Of a stretch of DNA of 64,000 bases, positions 29,123 through 38,957 are shown one piece after another. Position 1 is the stretch's first letter, and every line of letters starts with the position of its first letter. A model generated the notes under the pieces. That model ran no database searches, had not been told where the DNA came from, and saw nothing but the letters and a program-made list of their open reading frames with translations. Made by a program: the position numbers and the translations under genes. Source of the DNA: Microbacterium sp. Leaf288 (GTDB lineage Bacteria; Actinomycetota; Actinomycetes; Actinomycetales; Microbacteriaceae); NCBI RefSeq assembly GCF_001422925.1, contig NZ_LMNI01000011.1:867116-931115 (forward strand). The letters run 5' to 3'.

Positions 29123-30052
29123 ATGATCGATGCGAACGTGCGGATCCGCCATGTCCCCGCCGGCGTCCTCGACGTCGCTTACTACGACCTCGGGCCTGCA
29201 GGCGGCGAACCCGTCGTGCTGCTGCATGGATTCCCATACGACGTCCACAGCTATGCCGAAGTGGCTCCGCTCCTCGTCGAGGCGGGCTTCCGCGTTCTCG
29301 TGCCCTACCTTCGCGGACACGGTCCGACGCGCTTCCTGAGCGCGGACACGCCCCGAAGCGGACAGCAGGGGGCGCTCGGAGCCGACCTGCTCGCCTTCCT
29401 CGACGCGCTCGGACTCCACGAGCCGATCCTCGCGGGGTACGACTGGGGTGGACGTGCCGCCGGGGTGGTGGCCGCCCTGCACCCCGATCGGATCGGCGGG
29501 CTCGTCTCGGCAGGCGGCTATCTCATTCAGGACATCGCCTCCGCGAACACCCCCATCGATCCGGACCGCGAAGCCGGCTTCTGGTACTTCTGGTACTTCG
29601 CGACCGCCCGCGGCCGGGCGGGTCTGGAGCGCAACCGGCGCGAGATCGCCCGCGTGATCTGGCGACGCAACTCGCCCGAGTGGGACTTCAGCGAAGGGGA
29701 GCTGGTACGTGCTGCTCGTGCGTTCGACAACCCCGACTACGTCGACGTCGTGATCCACTCCTACCGGCATCGACTCGGCCTCGCCGAGGGCGCCGACGCC
29801 TACGCGGACGTCGAGGCGCAGCTCGCCGCGCTTCCGCCGATCAGCGTGCCGACGATCACCCTCGACGGGACAGCGGACGGCAACTTCCCGGCATCCGACG
29901 GCAGCCACGACGCCCAACTCTTCGCAGGTTGGCGCGAGCACCGCAAGGTTCCCCACGCCGGTCATCACCTGCCCGCCGAGGCGCCGCGGGCGTTCGCCGA
30001 TGCGATCCTCGCCGTCGCCGAGACCCCCGGTGACGGCGCGGGAACGCCCTGA
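29123..30052 (+). CDS. Alpha/beta hydrolase, epoxide-hydrolase-like
   Basis: 309 residues. LLHGFPYDVHSYAEVAPLL near residue 34, a nucleophile elbow of the aspartate type in AGYDWGGRAAG (Asp as in epoxide and haloalkane hydrolases rather than Ser), and catalytic His in HAGHHLPAEAP. The Asp nucleophile argues for epoxide or halide substrates, not esters. ATG preceded by GAGGAG. Confidence 0.86.
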   Translation: MIDANVRIRHVPAGVLDVAYYDLGPAGGEPVVLLHGFPYDVHSYAEVAPLLVEAGFRVLVPYLRGHGPTRFLSADTPRSGQQGALGADLLAFLDALGLHEPILAGYDWGGRAAGVVAALHPDRIGGLVSAGGYLIQDIASANTPIDPDREAGFWYFWYFATARGRAGLERNRREIARVIWRRNSPEWDFSEGELVRAARAFDNPDYVDVVIHSYRHRLGLAEGADAYADVEAQLAALPPISVPTITLDGTADGNFPASDGSHDAQLFAGWREHRKVPHAGHHLPAEAPRAFADAILAVAETPGDGAGTP

Positions 30053-30079
30053 CCGCAACCGCAGGACACCGGTCCGCGT

Positions 30080-30271
30080 CAGCCTCGCAGTGGAGCGGAT
30101 GACCAGCGTCGTCGACAGCTCGGTGCGCGCCGCGGGGTGCGGGTGACGGCCGGCGCGCACGCGGACGATCACGTCGACGGCGGCGCTGCCCATCTGCGCG
30201 AGCGGCTGGCGGATGGTGGTCAGGGGCGGGTCGATCCAGGATGAGTGCGGGAGATCGTCGAAGCCGATCAC
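30080..30271 (-). pseudogene. C-terminal remnant of a LacI-family regulator
   Basis: Translating the minus strand gives VIGFDDLPHSSW, then LTTIRQPLAQMGSAAVDVI and ELSTTLVIRSTA, the last ~64 residues of a LacI/GalR sugar regulator. The DNA-binding domain and most of the effector domain are absent, and the frame runs on past the expected stop. It lies between the second hydrolase and the eCIS locus, so it marks an old rearrangement edge. Confidence 0.75.
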
Positions 30272-30316
30272 CGACCCGGGCGCAGCTGTCCGGCTGAGCG
30301 GCGGTTCCCACTGGAC

Positions 30317-30357
30317 CGGGAGGACGGATGCCGCGGGCCGCGGCATCCGTCCTCCCG
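30317..30357. terminator. 41-bp near-perfect palindrome containing two ACGGATGC words
   Basis: The 20-bp arm at 30317-30336 is the exact complement of 30338-30357, with a single G at the centre. Each arm contains ACGGATGCCGCGG. It probably ends transcription from the hydrolase pair and also shields the eCIS operon end. Confidence 0.75.
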
Positions 30358-30586
30358 TTGCCGTCGAAATCGGCCCGGATCAGCCATTCACCTCCGGCCC
30401 GATATTGCGCCGGTGAACCCGTTCCAGAAAGCCGCCCGAAACTCGCGTAATAGATTCCCTAGGGCGTTGTCTCTTCAGTGGGGGATAGCGCCGGAGCCCC
30501 GGTCCGGCACCCCGGCCGTGGGTCCCGAGCTCGCGGCTACCGGGGGCGCCGGCATTCTCGCGTCGGCCCCCCGGTCAACCCCCGCG
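30358..30586. other. Non-coding end of the eCIS operon
   Basis: No credible gene. It holds a short A+T-rich stretch (CGTAATAGATTCCCTAG near 30455) and a G/C-rich imperfect hairpin at about 30539-30575 (ACCGGGGG pairing with CCCCCGGT), just downstream of the last eCIS gene and a candidate operon terminator. Confidence 0.45.
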
Positions 30587-30976
30587 TCATGCGCCCGGGT
30601 CACGCAGCGCCTTGAGGGCCATGAGCCACTCCTTGCTCGCATCGTGCAGCTGGGACCGCGCCTGTTCGGCGGCCGTGTCCTGGCGATCCAGCTCCGCGCG
30701 GGCTGACTCGATGCTCGTGCCGAGTTCGGGCACGCGTCGCGCCGCTGCCCTGAGCTCACGGGAGCTGAGCAGTCCGCGGGCTGACTCGGCGCGAGCGCGG
30801 CGGGCCTCCTCACCGCGTTCGAGAACTTCGGGCAACGCCGCGACGCTGTCGGTCAGCACGTCGAGCAGCGCGGTGACGGCCGCATCGTCGGCGACGCGAT
30901 CCTCGCGCGGCGCCTCGTCAGCCTTCGACCGGCGGCGGGGCTTGGGCTGAGGCTTGGGCTTGGACGTGGGAGTCAT
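30587..30976 (-). CDS. Small basic coiled-coil protein at the eCIS operon end, function unknown
   Basis: 129 residues. Lys/Pro-rich N-terminus (TPTSKPKPQPKPRRRSK) then almost entirely helical, with heptad-like EERGEEARRARAES and SARAELDRQDTAAEQARSQL. No known family recognised. 14 nt after the DUF6519 gene, so co-transcribed. A chaperone, accessory or short scaffold role is possible but unproven. Confidence 0.65.
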   Translation of the reverse strand: MTPTSKPKPQPKPRRRSKADEAPREDRVADDAAVTALLDVLTDSVAALPEVLERGEEARRARAESARGLLSSRELRAAARRVPELGTSIESARAELDRQDTAAEQARSQLHDASKEWLMALKALRDPGA

Positions 30977-30990
30977 GATGGCTGCCTCTC

Positions 30991-33900
30991 TCAGATGCCG
31001 ATGACGTTGAGGGCGTCCCATGGCGGGGGGACGGGCGCGCCGTTGAGGAACAGGATCCCGGTCGAGATGTTGCCGAGGACCGACGCCCCCGAGAGGAACA
31101 GGTCGGCCGTGGGCTCCCTGCCGCCCCAGAACCGGTTCTGGGCGATGGTGCCGGTCTCCGCGCGCAGGCGCAGCGCGGTCGTGCCGAACTCCCGGTTGCC
31201 GCGGATCTGGTTCGAGGTGACGATCGCATCGCCGCGCAGCCCGACGATCATCGCGGGGGGCGCATCGGCGGCTCCGCCAGCGACGATGTTCGCGTCGACG
31301 GTCACGAGCGGGGCGACGATGCGGGCCGATCCGACCGCCGCCGCGGCGGCGACTCCGAAGACCAACGGGCCGAGTCCGGTCACGATGCCGCCCGCTTTCG
31401 TGAGGCCGAAGTCGAGTTCGCGTTCGTCGCCGCTGCCGACGAGCAGCCCGGTGAAGCGACCGCCGTTGGGGTCGAAATCGGGGTCCGCGGGGTACCTGCG
31501 CGACGCGTTGCCTTCGATCTGAGAGCGGGCGAAGCCACGCACGGCGATGCCGATCTCGCCGCGGCCGCCGTCCACCGGACCCACGCGCTCCACGGTGTTG
31601 CCTGCGACGCGCGACTCTGTGACGGCGACGACGTCGATCCCGATCGATTCGCCGCCCATGCTGCGCGCCGTGCCGACACCGCGCACGGTGTTCGATTCGA
31701 CGGAGGCGTGCGCGGCGTTGACGACGCGGATCGCGAAGACCCCCGCCGCCTCGTCGGTGTCGCGGGAGCCGATGTCCATCAGCGTGTTCCCCGAGACCGT
31801 GGCGATCTCGACCGTGGCCTTCTCGTCGATGACGATGCCGTGCTGGGCGAGCTCCACGCGGTTGTGGGTGACCTCGAGCGTCTGCACCGACGCGTAGTCG
31901 ACGATGCCGTGGCCGCCCACGCCGCGGACGCGATTGCCGTCGATGCGCACCACGTCGCGCACGAGCTCGCCCGGGGGTGTCGGCACGATGGCGATGCCGT
32001 CGGTGCGAGCCGGCTGGTCGGAGCGTGGCGCGCCGATCTGGTTGCGGGTGATCGCGAATCCGCCCTCCGAGACCGAGATCCCGGTGCCGCCGACGATCAC
32101 CGTGTTGTCCTCGATCGCGAAGGAGCTGCCGGGGATGACCGTGCTGGGATAGACGAAGCCGGTGGCGACGATGCCGCCTTCGCGCGCCCGGATGACGGTG
32201 TTGTCGGCGACGCGGTTGGCGAGCAGGAACGCGGTGGTGCCATCGAGCCGCATCCCGAAGTCGCGGCCGATGACGATGTTGTCGCTCGCCTCGAACTCGG
32301 CGACGAGCAGCACACGTCGCCGATCCTCCGCGCCGGCGCCTGCATGGCCGATGCCGGTCGGACCGGCGACGATGTTGTCGCGCAGGGTGGTGAGCAGCGC
32401 GGTCCCGGCGAGCGCGATGGCGGATCGCGACGGGCCCTCCTGTGCGAGGACGAGGGCGGTGACGCGCTCCACTCTTGCCGCGACCGTCGTGTCGAGCACC
32501 ACGGCGGAATCGTTCGCGGCGAGGACCGCGAGATCCTCGATCGTGACGAACCTGCTCTTGGTGACGACGAACCCGTCCGAGGCCGACGCCACGACGATGG
32601 ATCCGGTGCCCTGTCCGCGGATGCGCAGCGACGTCGCACCGTCGACGCGCACCGGCTCACGGAGCGGGTACAGCCCGATCGCGAGGCAGACGGTGCCGCC
32701 GCCGGCGGCCTTGACCTTGTCGACCGCGTTCTGGATGGTGAGCGCGCCGCTGACGTGCGACACCGGCGTCACGCAGACGGTGCACTCGCAGCCGCATTCG
32801 TCGCAGTTGCCTTCACCGGGCGTCGGCCACTTCGGCCGGCAGTCGGTGACACCCCCTGAGGTGAGGATGCCGAGCCGGACGTAGTGGTGATGGATGCCGA
32901 GCGGCGGCGCCGCATCGAGCAGCGGGTCCGCACCCGAGATGTCGCCCGCGGCATCCGCCGCTCGTGCGGGCACGATCCAGTGGTCGCCGGTGCGGAACGC
33001 TCCGCCGGCGGAGGAGAACCCGACGACGAGCCCGTGCTCGAGCACGATCCGATCGGCCGCCGTCGCCGGAACCGGGATCGCGCCGGTCGCGGCGGCCTGG
33101 TCGAGGTCGACGACCGTGCCGCCCGCGGTGTTCTTGACGACGCCCACCTGATCCCAGCGGCGCACGCGGAGGTGGCGCTCGGCCGCCTCGTCGATCGTCA
33201 GTCGGAGGTCGGCGGGAAGCGCCGACCCGGCGAAGGCGATCGTCCCCTCGGCGTCGTCGACCTCGATGCGGCGCAGCTCGCCGGGCTCGCCCCGCAGCTC
33301 GCGGTGGTCGTCGACGACCTCGACCCAGTCGCCGTCGTGGAAGCCCAGCACGTCGTCTCGGCCCAACGACGCGGGGCGCGCCGCGGCGCCGGCGTCCAGG
33401 ACTTCGACGACGGCGCTCGCCACGGACCCGTTGTCGCGCGACCACTTGAACGACGCGGTTCCCGGTTCGCCGGGATCGTGGATCTCGATCCGGTACGTCT
33501 GGTGCTCGAGCCCGCGGTACCCGCCGGTCGGCGGCAGCTCGCACGGGTCGTCGTCGGCGACCGAGATCGTCTCCACCGTGAGCCGTGCGCCGGAGGCCGC
33601 GGTCAACGCGGTCCACCCCTCGATGTCGTCGTCGGGGGTCCCGCACGTCGTGCCGGCGGGCGCCGCGAAGTGCTTGACCTGCCACACCGTCTGCGTGCGC
33701 GCCGTCGTGTCGACGCCGATCGCGGGCTCGATCAGACCCGGCTCCTCGAGGTGTGTGACCTCGCGCGGCCATACGTCGAGGTACACGAGGCGGGTGCCGT
33801 CGGCGGGGAGAGCCGGTGGGTCGGGCAGGTACGGCTGCGCCGAATAGGTCACGGTGTCAGACCCCACCGATTCGGCGAGGATCGGGTCGAACGTGTCGTC

Positions 33901-34209
33901 GGGTTCGGCGCCGTGGTTCTCGGCCAGGAGGCCGTCGACGTAGAGCCGCCCTCGGCCGATCGCAAGATCCCCGCCCGCAAGCGAGAGCGCGAAGGCGTCC
34001 GGCGTCACTTTCGACACCGCGGCCGTGCCCTGGATGCCCGGCTGGGGCCCGGGTCCGTCCAGGTCGGCGACGTTCGCGCGCAGCCGCCGCTCGAGGATGG
34101 CGACGAGTTCGTTCCAATCGCCGTCCAACAGCAGACGGCCCTGCTGCAGCACGACGCCGGAGTGATCCTTGCGTGCGTCGAACGGCACACTGCTGAGGTC
34201 AGCACCCAT
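30991..34209 (-). CDS. eCIS DUF6519 / right-handed beta-helix protein
   Basis: 1072 residues. The N-terminal DUF6519-type domain (ADLSSVPFDARKDHSGVVLQQGRLLLDGDWNE) is shared with proteins encoded in eCIS loci. A Cys cluster CDECGCECTVC (near residue 465) precedes a long parallel beta-helix (~480-1060) with repeated strand turns such as VEIATVSGNTLMDIG and VRIDGNRVRGVGGH. The size, position at the baseplate end and beta-helix suggest a fibre or surface-binding component. Exact role inferred; it replaces a recognisable Pvc13-type fibre. Confidence 0.8.
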   Translation of the reverse strand: MGADLSSVPFDARKDHSGVVLQQGRLLLDGDWNELVAILERRLRANVADLDGPGPQPGIQGTAAVSKVTPDAFALSLAGGDLAIGRGRLYVDGLLAENHGAEPDDTFDPILAESVGSDTVTYSAQPYLPDPPALPADGTRLVYLDVWPREVTHLEEPGLIEPAIGVDTTARTQTVWQVKHFAAPAGTTCGTPDDDIEGWTALTAASGARLTVETISVADDDPCELPPTGGYRGLEHQTYRIEIHDPGEPGTASFKWSRDNGSVASAVVEVLDAGAAARPASLGRDDVLGFHDGDWVEVVDDHRELRGEPGELRRIEVDDAEGTIAFAGSALPADLRLTIDEAAERHLRVRRWDQVGVVKNTAGGTVVDLDQAAATGAIPVPATAADRIVLEHGLVVGFSSAGGAFRTGDHWIVPARAADAAGDISGADPLLDAAPPLGIHHHYVRLGILTSGGVTDCRPKWPTPGEGNCDECGCECTVCVTPVSHVSGALTIQNAVDKVKAAGGGTVCLAIGLYPLREPVRVDGATSLRIRGQGTGSIVVASASDGFVVTKSRFVTIEDLAVLAANDSAVVLDTTVAARVERVTALVLAQEGPSRSAIALAGTALLTTLRDNIVAGPTGIGHAGAGAEDRRRVLLVAEFEASDNIVIGRDFGMRLDGTTAFLLANRVADNTVIRAREGGIVATGFVYPSTVIPGSSFAIEDNTVIVGGTGISVSEGGFAITRNQIGAPRSDQPARTDGIAIVPTPPGELVRDVVRIDGNRVRGVGGHGIVDYASVQTLEVTHNRVELAQHGIVIDEKATVEIATVSGNTLMDIGSRDTDEAAGVFAIRVVNAAHASVESNTVRGVGTARSMGGESIGIDVVAVTESRVAGNTVERVGPVDGGRGEIGIAVRGFARSQIEGNASRRYPADPDFDPNGGRFTGLLVGSGDERELDFGLTKAGGIVTGLGPLVFGVAAAAAVGSARIVAPLVTVDANIVAGGAADAPPAMIVGLRGDAIVTSNQIRGNREFGTTALRLRAETGTIAQNRFWGGREPTADLFLSGASVLGNISTGILFLNGAPVPPPWDALNVIGI

Positions 34210-34230
34210 CAGTTCGTCCCCTTCCCGGAT

Positions 34231-36411
34231 TCATGTCGCGAAGATGCGGTCGGCCGCGAGGCCGAACCGCAGGTACTCGTCGAGGCGGATGCGCAGGTTC
34301 GCCTCGCGCTGCGGCGCGTAGAGGCGGTGCGTCACACCCATCTCGCCCTCGTCGTCGGCGCCCAGCCGGATGCGGTCGGGCGTGCCCTCGTGCAGCCGCA
34401 GGTAGTCGTGGTCGCCGTAGCGCATCGAGCCGAAGCGCGGGCGAGAGGCCCGCTGCACCGCGAGAGGGTCGTCGGGTCGGGGCGTGCAGTGGAAACGACG
34501 CCCGGTGCGCGACCCGTCCGGCAGGAACGAGTACCGCACGCACCCTTGCTGCTTCCGCTCGGCGTGCACGGGGTGGGGCCGAGGGTCGCCTGCGGCCGGG
34601 GCAGCGACGAGCAGCGAGTTCGAGGCATCCAATCGGATGCAACGGATGCTGCCGACGACCGTCGACGCGACGATGTCGAGGTCGCCGGCGGCCGCGGTGC
34701 CGTCGCCCGTCTCCCAGTCGGCGACGGAGGACACCGAACGCGGCGACGTGCCGTCGCGGCCGGTGATGGCCACGCCCGTCCGCGACGAGGCGTCCACGAT
34801 GGAGTCGACGATCTCGATCGCCGCGCCCTCGACCGCGATGATCGGTCCCATGACGCTGCGTTCGATCCGTACACAGGCGAACGGGTCGAGCACGATCAGG
34901 CTGGCCCCGGTCGGCGAGGCCGGCGCCCCGGTGGTCGTCCGGGTGATGCCCGGCACGAGCGTCGTGTCGCGGATGACGATGGTGCGGCGCTCGCGATCAG
35001 GCGGGTCGATCTCGTCGAGCACGACGGGGGCACCCGAGACGAGCAGGCCGTCGAGCACCACCGTGCTCTTCGCCGCCATGTCGAGCCTCAGCGGCGACGA
35101 GAGCTCCAGCGAGGGCCGCGCGACAGCATCGGCGGCGAGGCACACCGCCGCGTCGTCGTCGCCGGCCGTCGGATCGGGCGTGAGCGCGGTGATCGTCACA
35201 CTCTGCGCATAGCGATCGGAATCGACGATGAGCACGGTGCCCGCCTCTTGCGAGAGGTCGAGTGCCGCCTGCAGGGATCCGCCCGCCGAGGCCGTGCGGC
35301 GGGGGAAGGGGAGCGGGTCGTCGCCCCGGCGGCGGTTGCCCGCCCCGACGGGCACCGCCATGCCGATCGAGAAGGTCGCGAGCACCCGTTCGTCGGCGGC
35401 GAGCGGGTCGCCGAACCAGACGCGGCCGAGAGAGGGGTCGATGTGCACGTCGCCCGCCGCGGGCTCGTGCGCCCAGGCCCCGCCGCCGCCCGGCACGTCG
35501 GAGAGGTCGGCGAATCGGACCACCGCGAGCGGGATGGGGGCAGGTTCGCCGCCACCCGTCTGCCGTTCGAGAAAGATCGACCGGCGCGCCCGCGACATCG
35601 TCGGCCCGTAGACGGCGGGTTCGTGGTCGGCGGCCCACCGCACGGTGAGAGGCTGCGGCACGTCGGGCGGCTCCGCGAGGTGCGCGATGTCGGTCTCGAT
35701 CCGCGGCTGGCTGAACAGCCGCACATCGGCGCCGAGCGGGTCGAACCGGAACCTGCGGCCATCGGCGGCGGGGTCGGGGGCGAGGGGCGAGCGCTCGATG
35801 AGCACCGGCTGCGTGCGCCAGAGGAAGATCGGCACCTTCACGATGCCGTAGCGACCCCGCCGCTCCCGCCAGTTCGAAGCAAGGGGACGGGCGTGGGCCG
35901 TGTGCGCGAGGTCGTCGAACGCGGCGCCCTGCTGCACGACGTGGTGGAGGGCTTCGTGGTCCCGCAGTCCCGCGCTCGCCGCCGCATGCGGACGCGTGTG
36001 GTTCAGGTACTGCGTCGTCGCGACGCGTTCGAACGACTCGTACACGCGGGCGGGCCACCCGGTGACATCCCGGGCGAGCTGCTCGATGACCGCGGCGGTC
36101 CCTTTGCGACGGCGATAGGCGACCGTGTTCGCGACCTCGGCGCGCGGCGAGACCACCTCGGGCACGACGCCGTGGATCGGCCGGTACCCGACGACGCCGC
36201 CGACGTACGGTGTCGCCCATGGCGCGGCCGTCTCGACGAACTGGTCGTCGTACAGCTGCGCGAGCTCCTCCGCGAGCACCTCGAGCTGATCGCCGAAGAC
36301 ATCGAGGAGCTCGGCGAGCACGCCTCCCGCCTCGCCGTCGCGGAGGCGATAGACCGCCGGCAGAAGCTGCCAGAGGTGCGCGGCGGCCGTTCCGGCCTCG
36401 GGCTCGGTCAT
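34231..36411 (-). CDS. eCIS tail-protein-I-like protein with beta-helix C-terminus
   Basis: 726 residues. The N-terminal ~200 residues match phage tail protein I/baseplate proteins (LWQLLPAVYRLRD, LEVLAEELAQLYDDQFVETA, PYVGGVVGYRPIHG, YRRRKGTAAVIEQLARDVTGW). The C-terminal half is beta-helix-like (STVVLDGLLVSGAPVV, AAIEIVDSIVDASS). Start ATG 36411 overlaps the preceding baseplate gene by 4 nt; the frame extends upstream without similarity. It probably links wedges to fibre proteins. Confidence 0.82.
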   Translation of the reverse strand: MTEPEAGTAAAHLWQLLPAVYRLRDGEAGGVLAELLDVFGDQLEVLAEELAQLYDDQFVETAAPWATPYVGGVVGYRPIHGVVPEVVSPRAEVANTVAYRRRKGTAAVIEQLARDVTGWPARVYESFERVATTQYLNHTRPHAAASAGLRDHEALHHVVQQGAAFDDLAHTAHARPLASNWRERRGRYGIVKVPIFLWRTQPVLIERSPLAPDPAADGRRFRFDPLGADVRLFSQPRIETDIAHLAEPPDVPQPLTVRWAADHEPAVYGPTMSRARRSIFLERQTGGGEPAPIPLAVVRFADLSDVPGGGGAWAHEPAAGDVHIDPSLGRVWFGDPLAADERVLATFSIGMAVPVGAGNRRRGDDPLPFPRRTASAGGSLQAALDLSQEAGTVLIVDSDRYAQSVTITALTPDPTAGDDDAAVCLAADAVARPSLELSSPLRLDMAAKSTVVLDGLLVSGAPVVLDEIDPPDRERRTIVIRDTTLVPGITRTTTGAPASPTGASLIVLDPFACVRIERSVMGPIIAVEGAAIEIVDSIVDASSRTGVAITGRDGTSPRSVSSVADWETGDGTAAAGDLDIVASTVVGSIRCIRLDASNSLLVAAPAAGDPRPHPVHAERKQQGCVRYSFLPDGSRTGRRFHCTPRPDDPLAVQRASRPRFGSMRYGDHDYLRLHEGTPDRIRLGADDEGEMGVTHRLYAPQREANLRIRLDEYLRFGLAADRIFAT

Positions 36412-38957
36412 GGCATCTCCTGGAGGGGCGGGAAGGGGTCGGACGAGAGCGCCAGCAGCTCGGCACCGAGCGGATCGGGCACCGCGAGAGCCGCGGATGC
36501 CGCGACCAGGCGCTTCGCGAGACCCGGTCCGGTTCCGCGGTGGAACTGGTCGAGATCGATCCCGGCGACGCCGACGACGGATGCGGCGACCGCGACGAGC
36601 TCGGAGGCATGGACCGGATCGCCCAGCTCGCGGGCGACCGCGCCGAACGTGTCGCGCAGAGCATGCTCGAGCGACACGAGCACCTTCCCGCGCTCGCGAT
36701 CGGGGTCGCTGTCGACCTTGAGGGCGATCCGGAAGTCCACCAGCCGGACGGGCACGACCGAGACCCGCACGAGCGGATCGCCCCACCGCCGGAGTTCGCG
36801 CTCGAGCCGCTCGACGATCTGTGCGGGCGGCGCCGCGCCCGCAGCATCCGTCACCGTCACGACGATGAGCGGTCCGCCGTTCGCCGGCAGCACGTCCGCC
36901 CGGGCCTTGCCGATGCCGGCGAACGCGAGCGAGAAGTCGGCGTAGTCGAGGAGCGAAACCGTGCGGCCGAGGGTGCGCACGGGGATCGGGATGGCCCGCC
37001 GTGCGTCGGCTTCGGTCTCAGGGTCCACGCCGCCGACGGCGGGCGCGGGGTTCGTCACACCCCGCAGTCCGAGCGGTCGGTCGAGGGCGATTCCCAGCTG
37101 GTCCTTGCGGACGTTGCCCGCCGCCCCGACGCCCTTGCGGTGGCGGGCCCGCACGTTCGTCGATCCCGACGACGGCCGCGCGCCGTGGACGCCGTCGCCG
37201 AACACGACGCTGATGCCGCCGTCCGGGTCGTCCCGGGTCTCGTACACGCGATCGGTCGCGCCGGCGGTGGCTGTCGTCGGCACCTCGGTCCAGCGCACAT
37301 CGTCGACGCGCACTTCGAGGGTCGACGCGGTGCCGCGCGGTGTCGCGGCACGGACGAAGGTGAGGGGGGACTGCTGCAGGCGGTACGCGGCGAACGGCAC
37401 TCGGGCGTCACCCGAGCCGAGCAGCTGCGTCACGGTCTCGCCGTGCGTCGCGCGGGCGGCGTTGCCGAAGACGACGGCGGAGGAGCGGGTGGGGGCGATC
37501 GTCGGCGCGGACGCGAGCGTCAGAAGCGTCCTGCCGCTCGCGACGGGGTCGGCGGATGCGACCAGGACCGGCTCGCTGACCGCCGTGCCCGCAGCATCCG
37601 TCCCCGACAGGATCACCGTGCGTCCCGCGATCATCTCGTGCGCGTCCCCGTCGACGAGGAGCGTGGTGCCCGAGATCGCGGAGGTGACGGGAACCCCGGC
37701 GAGCGTCAGAGGCTCGGGGACGGCGAGCACCGTCACGTCACGCGGGGAGAGGTCGACGCCCAGGGCGGGTCCCGTCAGGCCGAGTGCCGTCGTCCTGCCG
37801 GCGACGCCCCAGATCGCGAGCGAGGCCTCGCGCACGGTCGCGACGCGGAACCGGCCGTTGGTCGCCGCCGCGTCGAGCACGAGCCACGATCCGATCGGTA
37901 TCTCGGGGTGGGCGCCGTCGAGGAACGTCGAGGTCGTGTCGCCGGAGGACGTGGTCGCGAGGAAGCCGCTGTCGGTGTCGGGATTGAGGTACGTCGGCGG
38001 GTCGGCCTCGGGGTCGGCGAGCACCCAGACGGGGGCGTTGTGGGCGAAGACGGCGAACCGGCGGCGGAAGACGAACACCCGCAGGTCGGTGATGGGCATC
38101 GAGGGCGGCATGGTGGACGCGACGCCGCCGGTCCACGTGACGTGCGTCACGCCGGCCTTCTCGACCACATCCACGGAGTCGAGGGTGCGAAGGTCCCACT
38201 CGGTGCCGAGCTCAGGCCCCGTGAACAGGAGAACGTCGCCACGCGCGAGCCCCAGGGTGGTGCCTTCGAACCACGCCTCGGTCGGCGCGGCCACCTGAGG
38301 GAAGGGGAGGGTCGGCACGACGGGCAGGGCGTTCCACTCGGGGCGCGCCTCGATCTCTTCGACGGTCTCGAACGTCTGCGGCTGCTCGTCCGGCCCGGGC
38401 ACGCTCTGCACCCGCAGCCCGACGGGCAGCGTGAGCGCGGTGGGCACGGCGGGCGGAGCGATCCCGGGATCCTTCATCGACTCGGGCAGGGGTGCCGGCG
38501 GCTTCTCGAGCGAGAACGCGAGGGCGGCCTCGGCGGCCGCACCACGACCGAGGCGATACGCGACGAGGGCGCCGAGCTCCTGCAGCGACGTGCGCTCGGC
38601 CGCGGTGCCGAGATACGCCTCGTTCGCGAGGCGCTCCGTGTAGAACGTGAGGATGTCGGCGGTCACGGCGAACGCATCGAGGAGCGCGATGGTCGCGTCG
38701 TCGGCGTCGCGCGTGCGCAGCCCCCGCAGCGCCGGCCGCGCCTCGTGCGGCTGGGGCGGGTCGATGGCGGGAGGGATCGCCTGCGTCGGCGGACTGGTGT
38801 CGCGGGAGAGCCCCGCGATCATGGCCGAGAGGAAGTCGCCGTGCGTGCCCGCGCGGTACCGGATGGACCGCAGGCCCGGACGGTTGGCGACCGGCAGCGG
38901 CGGTGCGGCAGCCGCGCGGCACGCGGCGCAGCCGCAGGCCGAGTGATGGGCGCTCAT
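36408..38957 (-). CDS. eCIS baseplate wedge protein (Pvc12-like)
   Basis: 849 residues. Cys-rich N-terminus (ACGCAACRAA), then the putative baseplate assembly signature ALLDAFAVTADILTFYTERLANEAYLGTA. Toward the C-terminus is a baseplate_J-like block (HRKGVGAAGNVRKDQL, NPAPAVGGVDPETEADARR). It shares that block with the next large protein, so the two are paralogous wedge components. 4-nt overlaps on both sides. Confidence 0.85.
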   Translation of the reverse strand: MSAHHSACGCAACRAAAAPPLPVANRPGLRSIRYRAGTHGDFLSAMIAGLSRDTSPPTQAIPPAIDPPQPHEARPALRGLRTRDADDATIALLDAFAVTADILTFYTERLANEAYLGTAAERTSLQELGALVAYRLGRGAAAEAALAFSLEKPPAPLPESMKDPGIAPPAVPTALTLPVGLRVQSVPGPDEQPQTFETVEEIEARPEWNALPVVPTLPFPQVAAPTEAWFEGTTLGLARGDVLLFTGPELGTEWDLRTLDSVDVVEKAGVTHVTWTGGVASTMPPSMPITDLRVFVFRRRFAVFAHNAPVWVLADPEADPPTYLNPDTDSGFLATTSSGDTTSTFLDGAHPEIPIGSWLVLDAAATNGRFRVATVREASLAIWGVAGRTTALGLTGPALGVDLSPRDVTVLAVPEPLTLAGVPVTSAISGTTLLVDGDAHEMIAGRTVILSGTDAAGTAVSEPVLVASADPVASGRTLLTLASAPTIAPTRSSAVVFGNAARATHGETVTQLLGSGDARVPFAAYRLQQSPLTFVRAATPRGTASTLEVRVDDVRWTEVPTTATAGATDRVYETRDDPDGGISVVFGDGVHGARPSSGSTNVRARHRKGVGAAGNVRKDQLGIALDRPLGLRGVTNPAPAVGGVDPETEADARRAIPIPVRTLGRTVSLLDYADFSLAFAGIGKARADVLPANGGPLIVVTVTDAAGAAPPAQIVERLERELRRWGDPLVRVSVVPVRLVDFRIALKVDSDPDRERGKVLVSLEHALRDTFGAVARELGDPVHASELVAVAASVVGVAGIDLDQFHRGTGPGLAKRLVAASAALAVPDPLGAELLALSSDPFPPLQEMP

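Noticed and set aside
32884..36945. A 1353-codon plus-strand open frame opposite the eCIS tail genes
   Set aside because: Antisense shadow of the DUF6519, tail-I and baseplate genes; Arg/Gly/Val-rich with no motif, whereas the minus-strand proteins have clear families. Similar long shadows at 47112-50762, 2222-4438 and 22290-23822 were dropped for the same reason.
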